DNA from: Molanna angustata
Lineage: Eukaryota > Arthropoda > Insecta > Trichoptera > Molannidae
Length of the DNA: 64,000 nt
Assembly: GCA_963576475.1 (NCBI GenBank)
Contig: OY754968.1
Location: 20,198,734 to 20,262,733, forward strand
Direction: 5' to 3'
In this document: piece after piece, positions 56,601 to 64,000 of the stretch
Position numbering within the stretch: position 1 is the stretch's first letter
Layout of the letters: the number at the start of each line of letters is the position of its first letter
Notes under the pieces: model-generated
What the model was told of the DNA's origin: nothing
Databases searched by the model: none
The model's input: only the letters and a program-made list of their open reading frames with translations
Position numbers and translations under genes: made by a program

Positions 56601-56717
56601 ATCGAGGCGATCACCGCAGCAGATGGACAAGTACGCACCGTCCGCGTACAGACAGCCACCGGTACATACCTCAAGCCAGCCGTCAAAGTAGCAGTCCTTC
56701 CAATCACCGCCCGCTAA
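53634..56717 (+). CDS. pol: BEL/Pao RT, RNase H and integrase part of the polyprotein
   Basis: 1,027 codons, unbroken. The ATG at 53634 happens to be native sequence just after the insert and not the original start. RT (about 30-190): GKLRIVFDAAS, ADIKEMFLRI, and FYMDDYLD with Y171, D173, D174. A Pao-type region follows (about 260-400), with RNase-H-like features FSDASETAYCAVAY, RLELQGALIAAR and WTDSTTVLQWL. Integrase: H2C2 zinc-binding segment at about 660-705 (HHERAQHAG ... CLRCRQ), then the core with D733 (GLDIFGP), D795 (YTDNGTNF) and E846 (GGAWERLV), and a DUF5641-type C-terminal domain from about 905. All catalytic residues are present. The stop is 24 bp before the polypurine tract. Confidence 0.95.
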   Translation: MANAYREKMKDLLAKGYARPLAADEAVTANRKWYLPHFAVINPKKPGKLRIVFDAASKYKGTSLNDTLLAGPDLLSSLLGNVLRFREGKIAVAADIKEMFLRIKIKREDQAAQLFLWRDTPGKQPSTFVLTSMMFGAKCSPSSAQYVREQIAEMYQATHPKAAMAIRKKFYMDDYLDAADTPGEAETLAKSVSALLKSGGFELANWASNCESVLGDIPRHKRAPAAVDIITCGESTERILGVRWDPKRDEISCTFDHLLGDCDEHPTKRKVLAETMKIFDPLGIASCLTVRAKALLQRIWRSSIDWDDTLWPEHLYEWQALRAALSTAHCVIPRCCRWYPNARRTLHVFSDASETAYCAVAYMVEGTPTDTRVTFLTSKCKVTPLRPLSIPRLELQGALIAARLAATVRRECEKPIEETVHWTDSTTVLQWLRTDPRSYSTFVANRLGEIDELTDIKSWRWVPTALNPADLGTRCQEMPDLRPDGMWFGGPGFLKKPPTQWPVERRTHVRHNEVEMEVRPQTVLVTSQLRGRDKSLPDIARFSSWIRLIRTTAWAVRFTERCRQRGPGGPELTSAEIAQAERRWVAQCQDDNFFEDVGPLRRGEPIKASSRLNMLKPYVDEEGILRMGTRLNALSEIARGVQAPIILDGTHPYTRLLIRQHHERAQHAGVERTMADLRASFMIIRMRTTVRKVLHECLRCRQARARPSPPMMSQLPPGRLAHHERPFTHCGLDIFGPMMVAVGRRREKRYGALFTCMVTRAIHIEVTSSLSTDATIMAIRRMTARRGQPKVFYTDNGTNFKGADNEIRDALADMQSDKRMAAELANRRIEWRFNTPSAPHTGGAWERLVRSVKIALTAALKERAPREETLLTAIAEAEYTINNRPLTHVSADPRDEEPLTPNHFLLGSAGRRPNLSIYTSAQEEVCLRKQWRLAQQIADMFWRRWVREYLPTLAQRRKWREPVEPIKTGDIVIVVDASQPRNHWPRGRVIEAITAADGQVRTVRVQTATGTYLKPAVKVAVLPITAR

Positions 56718-56740
56718 GAGACTAGTGCCGCGGAGCGACA

Positions 56741-56751
56741 CGGGGGGAGGA
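56741..56751 (+). promoter_or_regulatory. Polypurine tract
   Basis: GGGGGGAGGA lies directly before the TG of the 3' LTR and would prime plus-strand synthesis. Confidence 0.9.
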
Positions 56752-57365
56752 TGTAACGGACGAGATTGGATTAGGTTTAAGTTATGAAATGTATCGCGGA
56801 AAAATAAAGCCAATGTGCCTGACTCTGATTATATTGTATTATATTGTAATGTAACTGGGTAGCGGCGAGGATACATGTGTAGGGCCTAGCCGGGAAATGG
56901 TGAAAGTCGTTCGGCCGCCGGCGGATACCCGCCGCGGTACACGACTGCACACCCCCGCGCAGACCGACTAGCATGCCTCACCGCGCCCGAAAATCGTTGT
57001 ACCGCCGGCCGCTCATTGACCGGCGGCAATATATAAATATACGGCACATTGTGCAAAATATAGGTTCTTTCATACCACTACCTGCGTTTATAATTTATCT
57101 CTTGACTCGACGCTGCCTGAACCTGCTTGGAATACGGAACACTCGACGACCCTGCCTGAACCTGGACTACCATTTTGAACTGGAATCAACCACCGACGGA
57201 AGCATTCATCCCGAATATCTCTTCTACATAGTATACGAGTCGTATACTGTGTAGCGAGCTGCTGGAGCTACGTGGAGACGACGAGGCGATCCACGGTGAA
57301 GAGGCGAGCCACCGCCTTAAATAAAATAAAGTGCTGCGTTCGGCTAACCACTGCCGTCCGTAACA
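56752..57365 (+). repeat. BEL/Pao 3' LTR
   Basis: 614 bp, reading the same as the 5' LTR apart from GA at 57183-57184. Two differences in 614 bp indicate a recent insertion. Confidence 0.96.
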
Positions 57366-57370
57366 CGTTA

Positions 57371-57780
57371 TATGTTGATAAATGACCGCACAATTCGATC
57401 CCAGTGATAGTTTTCCCGCCATATTAAGAAAGTTTTACGCTTTGTGATGCTAAAAGTGTTGTCGATTTTTGTAGTCTTACAACAAGCTCAAACATTTTTC
57501 CGTTATTATGAAATATGAAACACTTTAATCTTCCTTGTATGTAGGTGTCCACCCTCTTCACTTCAAACTGCGACAAGATTGTATAACATTATTTATTACT
57601 AATGAGTTCTGAACAACGATTTAAATCCATCTATTATATTGACATGTTTATGAATTATTGTCGACAAGGCAGGCCTATATTCAGCACTAGACAATTGAGG
57701 GCTAATGGATGATGATTAATGAAATACAAGATTATTCAAACAAAACCACAAAAAACATGGTTGGTCAAGTTGTGCAGTGC
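57371..57780. other. Spacer with a LINE 3'-tail fragment at 57655-57712
   Basis: AGGCCTATATTCAGCACTAG followed by GAGGGCTAATGGATGATGAT resembles the end of a widespread arthropod LINE (…GLxSALD, stop, then GATGATGAT). Nothing else is recognised here. Confidence 0.5.
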
Positions 57781-58275
57781 ATTTTTACTCCTCACTACCC
57801 CAAAGGCGATAGAGTGGAAAGAATTGGGCAATTTTTATGTTTTTTTTTTTCATTGTAGGTTGTCAACTACTAAGTATCATGCTGAGATTGTATTCTAAAA
57901 GCTTCATCACAATGTGTGTGCTGTGTACTATGCGCTATGTACTGTGTACCTATGGTATATTTATTCTACTTTATCGATTATTACTCCTCCCATTCTTTTC
58001 AAATTTTGCAATATTGTATATCAAATACTTGCTTAGACCCCATTAGATTTCAAAGTGACCCCAAACTCAGGAAAATTAAAATTTAATATTTTATTTTGAT
58101 ACTTGCCAAAATGGCACATTATTTTCATAAAATGGTAAAATGATAAAATATTTAAATCAAAAATAATTTAACAAACTCATTTCATGAACGTGCTGAAAAT
58201 TTTCCAAACAAAATATGAATACTTTGTGGAGTGAGGAATATAGCGTTGGTCACAACCCACTCGTTTTAATTCACA
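57781..58275 (+). repeat. Dispersed repeat C, copy 1 (probable R1-like LINE 3' end)
   Basis: Shares ATTTTTACTCCTCACTACCC, AGTATCATGCTGAGATTG, GCTTAGACCCCATTA and GAATACTTTGT.GAGTGA with 62608-63010 in the same order and orientation. In the second copy the repeat follows directly after R1-like coding sequence, so it is best explained as that LINE's 3' end. Confidence 0.75.
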
Positions 58276-60417
58276 AAAATTAAAAATTAAATATTTTGTT
58301 TTTATACATTATCTGAATAACCAAACCATTATGCAGTTTAAAATTCGTTCAATATTATTGATAAGATAGTATCTTAACCTTAACATCATCAAACATATTT
58401 TCTACTTGTATACATACATATAACGTTCATTTTGCTTCTATTCAAATTGTCCATTCATGTGTGCATCTTGATTGCATTCTAGTATATACAAACGTGTACA
58501 GAATAAATTGTTGATGATAGACTATACGTAGATACATATACTGTACGAAGTTAAATTCACGTTGATGTATTTTCACGATTGAAAAGCTATTGATTAAGCC
58601 CGACTCAATAAACTATATACCTACCATGGATGGTATAATATATTAAGAATATTTTAATTCAAAATTCCCCCTAGAATGTTTTACGAAACAGTAGGTACAG
58701 ATTTCTTCAAAAATGATATAGGTACTTAGTGTAAAAAGACTCATTTTATATTGTTGTTTGTCACGTTAACTAACCAATTGTCAAAATAAAATATACCATT
58801 TATAATATTGAAGCCAAAACCAATATTAAAGTTACATAGACAAGCTTGAATTTTATTTCTAGTATTTTCTCAAATTTCGCCTTAAAAACATTATTAAAGT
58901 AGGTAGGTACTCATAACAGCTCAGTATTTTTTCTTTTAAATAAATATACATACATATGTAGTAGTAGTACTAACGTGTCAATATAAAATATATATTTGAT
59001 CAAGGAACAACCATTCCTGTCATTTCAGTAACGTATATCAAATATTCTCAAATATTAAAGGACATCGAGATATAGGCAGAATACGAAGTTTATCTTGTGA
59101 ACGTCAACTCAAATAAATCTAGAAAGTCCTTTTCAAACTCTGAAATTGTCGGAATTTTTTATTTGACTTGAAATCATGAGAAGATTAGGGTTTCGAGAAA
59201 CAAGATATTCGTGTGCCGAAATATAGAACTCGCGAAAAATTTATTATAGGTAATGTTAGCTTTTCCAACTAAGTATATAAAGACAACATTTACTAATTAA
59301 CTCTGGATGTACAGTATATTCATAATACATGTAACTTACTATAATTGAAATGAATTTATATAAATAAAAGTTTATTTTTATATGTTTCATCTCTAAAGCT
59401 GAATAATATAAATTACCACCAATTTAAGCGCTTAAATAACAAAACTACATAGGTATACTCAATACCCAACATAGCTTCACAATACATAAATCATATGGAA
59501 GAAAAACATTGCGGGAAAAAAATGAAAGACAAAAAAATATTTCATTTAGAGGAAAAGTAAAGGTAAAAATAATAAAACAAGTAAGACAAAACAAAAATTA
59601 AATATATTTTACAAGACGAACAATCAGAATAATTAATTCTAGACTATGTTAATCGTTTTAATCCTAGTTATTCAGCAATGTTCGGTATTTTATATCATTA
59701 ATACACGATCATTTGAAAACTACAGTAAATTTTAATTAAAATATTTTGATAAAAGAAATAAGTAACTATTTTTCATCCACTTCATTATATAACATTATTA
59801 TTTAAGACAAAGTTTTTAAAAAAAGGTACATTATTTACTCAAAAACAATTCACACGATTTAATATTTTTTACTCATAATTGACATTTAGGTGGAATACAA
59901 AATTATAGACGGACACACACAAAGAACATCACGAAAGTTATTGATGATAAATAACAAATATCATGTAATCTCCCACACATTGGTTGCAAGAAATCGTCGA
60001 CAATATTTAAAGGTCCTTGCAATCATTTTTTCACATTTTTGGGCTGTATCTCCTCTATATTCGTACATATAACTGTGGGTATATAACCATTTTAAAAGTG
60101 GTTCAAGAATTCAAGTCTGAAAAAAATGATAAATATGTCACGTTTTCTTTTAAGATATTAAGGGTCAAGTGGAGAGATTCTTTCCAAATGGAAATATCTT
60201 CCATCTAACTAGTGTTTCCAGCAATAATAAATAAGTAATTGTAATCAAATCCAGGACGCCAGAACAGAATTTAAACGACTTACCATAAAGTCATGTTATA
60301 ATAAGTGAATATCGAGTTGAAAATCGCCCTCTATACATATGTACATTTATAAACTAACTGTTTTACAGAAATATCAGATAAATAAGTGAAATTTTTAAAC
60401 ATATTTTTTTTAAATAT
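58276..60417. other. AT-rich spacer, no gene recognised
   Basis: Over 2 kb without recognised frames, arrays or terminal repeats. Frames at 59890-60208 have no recognised content. Confidence 0.4.
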
Positions 60418-60647
60418 GTCGGCCTTCATGGCTCAGTGGGTTGCATGTCTGACTTCTGAGCTAAAGGTCCCGGGTTCGATTCCCGGTGGAGACACAGTTT
60501 TTAATTTGTGTTTTCAGTCTGAATCTGTGAGACGATAAATATCGTAAGTCTCCAGAATGTGACAACTTGTTAATGGGTGCATGTTAAATTAATATTTGAC
60601 ATAGTACCTGTTAGTTGCCCGAGAAGCAAAATTAAATAAATAAATAA
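60418..60647 (+). mobile_element. tRNA-derived SINE, copy 5
   Basis: Full-length copy with box A TGGCTCAGTGGG (one change), intact box B GGTTCGATTCC, body and tail (GTTGCCCGAGAAGCAAAAT plus AAAT repeats). A target duplication is not clear (AAATAT left, AATAATAT right). Confidence 0.93.
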
Positions 60648-61799
60648 TATTTACATGATATATACTCATAATATATTTACAACGTACATATAATTGAATC
60701 CCTCATCGATATTCCAAACGTGATGGTTCTCTCATTTAGCGTCTAACGTTGGTCGATTGGTATCTATAAGAGGTCACCTGGATCTGAAACCTACCAATAA
60801 TACCCAGACTGGAAGTATTGGAATTCCAACATGAAAAGGATCGCATCAATACAAAACGCCATACCTACTGCCAATGCCACGCCATAACCAATTCATTCAG
60901 AATTCTAATATAAACGCCATTAATTGAAGTTTTAATAGCGGGGGAAATATAATTGTACATACCTACATAATACAATCAGTAAACACAGGCCCATCGTCGA
61001 TTATGTTTTATGAATTCATATAGTCCATAAAAATATGTAGCAAACACACGCATCTTAAATTCTATTGTAAAAAACTAATATATTATCATGGATTCAAAAT
61101 ATAAAAAAAATAAAAACTATTATTCCGCAAAACAAAAATCAAGAATTTTTGTATTTGAAGTTAAGCTTTTGTGCAGAAACTACTGTTACTGTCCGTTCTA
61201 CTTTGGGCGCTTGGGACGGATGTTTTAAGCGTATTATTCCAAAACTAACGAGAAACTTAATAAAAACACATGTGTATATAAAAACAATCCAGTCTTCCTG
61301 ATCAGAGAATAAATAATTGGCTGACCAACTAAACTAAGCTAAAATCTTATCAGTCTTGGCAGTCGAAATTACAACAGAAATTCAAATTGGAAAAAATCAT
61401 CCCAAATAACTATATTTTTTTCCGTTTAAACGCAAACTACATGTGGCAAAATTAATTTTTGTTGTTAACTCAAACATTGATTGAACATAATATAAGCTAA
61501 AACTTTGCAGACACTGCAACAACCTACTAGTATAGTACATAATATAATGAATAGTTTCATTACAAGGGTTGAGTTAGGTTAAATTTCACATTTATCAGAC
61601 AAGAAAGTAACTATTTAAGATACTCAACGGGAGGAAAGTTTATCAGAAGCTATACAAGTTATGTATAGTATTTGAAAATGGCTTGATTCAAAGAAACGGA
61701 AAGATTCCTTAACAAAGCATATTTTTATTTTTGCACACAAAAGTCCTGCTATCGACAAAGTAATATTAACAACAATATATTAAGTTCTTAGGAACTAAT
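60648..61799. other. AT-rich spacer, no gene recognised
   Basis: GC-richer patches at 60710-60910 and 61175-61230 without recognised content. Confidence 0.4.
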
Positions 61800-62600
61800 G
61801 TGAGTTTTCGGGATCAGGTCACTATCTTAGAAGTTATTCTGGAAAGAGGACCGAGTTTTAAAAATCATGCACGATTGTGTCGTCAAAGCTAAGTCTACTT
61901 TTTTAAAGATCTCACACATAGCCAAGGCAAATTTGGGTTTACAGTTTCGAGTCTCTTGTATTTTCTATGAGGCAGTTTTCATCGACATTGCTTGCTATGC
62001 GGCTGGCTGTTGGTCTCACGCTTGTGAGCTTGTCAACACATACGAAGAATTTTGATCTCATGCCAAAGATTCGCTCTTATTGCTTTATCCAAAGTATATG
62101 GAACGAGTCCTACCGAAGCATTGCCAATATTGACAAGCGTGACACACCTGGATCTGGAAATGCAGCGTATAGGTGCTATTTTCAATCATATGCTGGGCCG
62201 TTCTTCTGTAATTAGAAATGTTCTTCTTTTTCCTCCAGAGGGCCGAGTGTCACGCAGTGTTCTCGAAAGAAGTATTTTCGAAAATTTACAGAATATCTGG
62301 CAGTCCCATTGGACGGCTTGCTCAGTGGGTAGAATATCGTTTTTATTTCTTCCTGGCGTGAGGAATCGACTTAAATCTTCCTGGATTGTTCCCGATTTTA
62401 GGACTTCTGAATTTTTCACAGAACACGGAAATTTCAAGAGTTATCTTCACCGATATAAAATTGCCTCCTCTGTCTCATGTCAGTTCTGTCAATACCCAGA
62501 CCAAACTTCGGAACATATCCTGTGGGATTTTAGCCACCCAATGGTGTCCTCTTATAGGTCGTAGCTCCTCGTTGCGTTTGTTTTTTGAAATTTTGTACTG
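61800..62600 (+). pseudogene. R1-like LINE, C-terminal fragment with frameshifts
   Basis: Across three frames: VILERGPSFKNHA, IAKANLGLQFRV, YEAVFIDIACYAAGCW, then ISCQRFALIALSKVYGTSPTEALPIL with DLEMQRIGAIFN, and TEHGNFKSYLHR with CQFCQYPDQTSEHILWD. The QRFALIALTKAYRTTSTEAL and the terminal Cys-Cys-His cluster are landmarks of the ORF2 C-terminus in R1-group LINEs. At least two frameshifts (near 61900 and 62050) and a late one. RT palm and endonuclease are absent. Confidence 0.82.
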
Positions 62601-62607
62601 GGTCCAT

Positions 62608-63010
62608 TTTTACTCCTCACTACCCCAATGGGAGAGTGATGAATTCGTAATAAGTTTTTTTTTTGCAGATTATCAACTAGTATCATGCTGAGATTAGGTA
62701 TATTCTTAAAGTTTCATCATAATGTATATGTGTGTGTACTGTGTAGGTACTATGTGATATGTACGGCGTGTTTATTTTACTTTATCAATTATAGACTTAA
62801 GTAGGTACTCATTTGATTCTTTTCAAATTTAAAAAAAATGCAAATTTAATACTCGCTTAGACCCCATTAAATTTTGAAGAATATCTAATTAGTGTTTCTC
62901 ATTTTTTTTAACCGTCAAAAAAATTAACCATAAAATGTTTGAATACTTTGTAGAGTGACTTGGTAGTGAATAGTATAGTGTTGTATACAATCCACTGTTT
63001 TTTTTAACAT
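62608..63010 (+). repeat. Dispersed repeat C, copy 2
   Basis: Parallel to 57781-58275. It follows directly after the R1-like fragment, with a possible continuation of the coding frame (FYSSLPQWESDEFV) at its start. Confidence 0.72.
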
Positions 63011-64000
63011 ATTTATGCTTTAAATATTAAAGCAGATTCTAGCGATATAATGACATTCTATTGTATTTATTAAATTTATTATACGCATAATATCTCCATA
63101 CATTTTTATAAAATTACATAAATAAAAGTTAGATAGAAACCTCTGTGGGAATTATTTGAATAGAAAAATGTGTGACAAAATATCTAGGATTTTTTATACC
63201 TAATATACTCAGATAAATATATACCTACATATGTATTGACATGCTATCACCATAATATAATAATTAAGTCATTTGATTGAATAACTAAATATACCTTTGA
63301 TAAAGTCGTGCTTATTCATTATGTATTTAATATCTATGTATGTACTTATATACTGTCGTCGATATAAATTAACTATGTTTGCATGTTCTTAGTTTTTCGA
63401 GACGTAAGTATACAGACGTATATAAGTACCTACTATATAATAATCAACGTTATTATGAAATAGTAATAAGATATATTTAGTGACTACACTTAATGATAAC
63501 TTTTTCAAAGAACACATAATATTTAAACCTACCTACATCTACATACTATCAGAACCTTTCAAATTCCTTAGCAGTTTATCACTCTATTTTGTTTATAATA
63601 AACACATATCATATCGCTGTTTTATGATGTCAATTAACTCAATAAATACAGCATCAAAGTTCAGCAAAAAACTGTCTCCACTGTGATTCAAATCCAGTAC
63701 ATTTGGCTCAGGAGTTATATGAGCTACCAAAGCTATGAACATCCGGCTTACATTTTAATATACACCTATTCATTTGGAATTTTTGCTAGGCTTGTCAACT
63801 TAATTACGATTATGCAGCATTAGTATAATTTATCTATTTATTTCACATTGTCTGATGTTTTTTTTTATTACATTTGTCATTCTATGACACAATAAATATT
63901 TTTTAATTGATCAAATTGTCTTAATCATTGTGTGTGGTAAAAAAATATTTAAAAAAATTAAAACATTAACAGTGTTATTGATAAACGTGGTTCAAATATT
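63011..64000. other. AT-rich spacer to the window end
   Basis: No frame longer than chance, no arrays or terminal repeats recognised. Confidence 0.4.

Larger units (their letters stand above)
50645..57370 (+). mobile_element. BEL/Pao LTR retrotransposon, structurally complete, gag-pol interrupted
   Basis: Flanked by CGTTA at 50645-50649 and 57366-57370 (5-bp duplication). Two 614-bp LTRs (TG...CA), a tRNA-Tyr-type primer site, gag-protease and RT-RNase H-integrase coding parts, and a polypurine tract directly before the 3' LTR. The element is clearly GC-richer than its surroundings. A 0.2-kb LINE tail at 53431-53633 separates the two coding parts, so the polyprotein can no longer be made as one chain. 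There is no env-like frame after integrase. Confidence 0.96.

Noticed and set aside
50650..57365. An endogenous retrovirus with envelope
   Set aside because: The frame after integrase ends at the polypurine tract and there is no further frame; it is a BEL/Pao element without envelope.

Overview
The window is AT-rich intergenic or heterochromatin-like DNA from an arthropod, most likely an insect. That assignment is an inference from the mix of elements (BEL/Pao LTR element, Jockey/CR1/R1/RTE-type LINEs, TTCG-type tRNA SINE, Helitron and hAT/Harbinger MITEs) and the many GTAGGTACCTAC-like words. I found no ordinary host protein gene, rRNA or functional tRNA gene. Almost everything that can be explained is mobile DNA, much of it nested.

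Layout. 1-1.3 kb: degenerate minisatellite and long-period repeats. 2.62-8.03 kb: a complete, apparently intact non-LTR retrotransposon with two overlapping ORFs (zinc-knuckle ORF1; endonuclease-RT-RNase H ORF2), a poly-A tail and a perfect 14-bp target-site duplication. 8.2-13.7 kb: SINE, LINE fragments, and a Helitron interrupted by a 5'-truncated LINE that kept a long open frame and a 16-bp duplication. 13.7-32.9 kb: MITE, Helitrons, minisatellites (60 bp x8, 161 bp x3, 83 bp x11), duplicated unknown repeats and old LINE debris. 32.9-41.5 kb: a cluster of one non-autonomous Helitron family carrying a nested hAT element (8-bp duplication), a nested PIF/Harbinger relic and a foldback MITE, plus a SINE. 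41.6-49.9 kb: RTE-like, CR1-like and Jockey-like LINE copies; a SINE has landed exactly in the YADD motif of one. 50.6-57.4 kb: a BEL/Pao LTR retrotransposon with 614-bp LTRs differing by two adjacent bases, 5-bp duplication, tRNA-Tyr-type primer site and polypurine tract, but with its gag-pol frame broken by a 0.2-kb LINE tail. 57.7-64 kb: LINE debris (R1-like), another SINE and unassigned AT-rich sequence.

How the parts relate. The most informative signals are relationships between elements: (1) the tRNA-derived SINE shares its 3' tail with a CR1-like LINE fragment at 9.2-9.5 kb, suggesting that LINE supplies its retrotransposition machinery; (2) one short Helitron family (TC...CTAG ends, CATGT/ACATG hairpin) accounts for about nine copies between 9.8 and 41.5 kb and served as landing pad for a LINE, a hAT and a Harbinger element; (3) nesting and target-site duplications give a relative order, with the I-like LINE and BEL element among the youngest. 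All element family names rest on motifs read by eye; no database search was possible.
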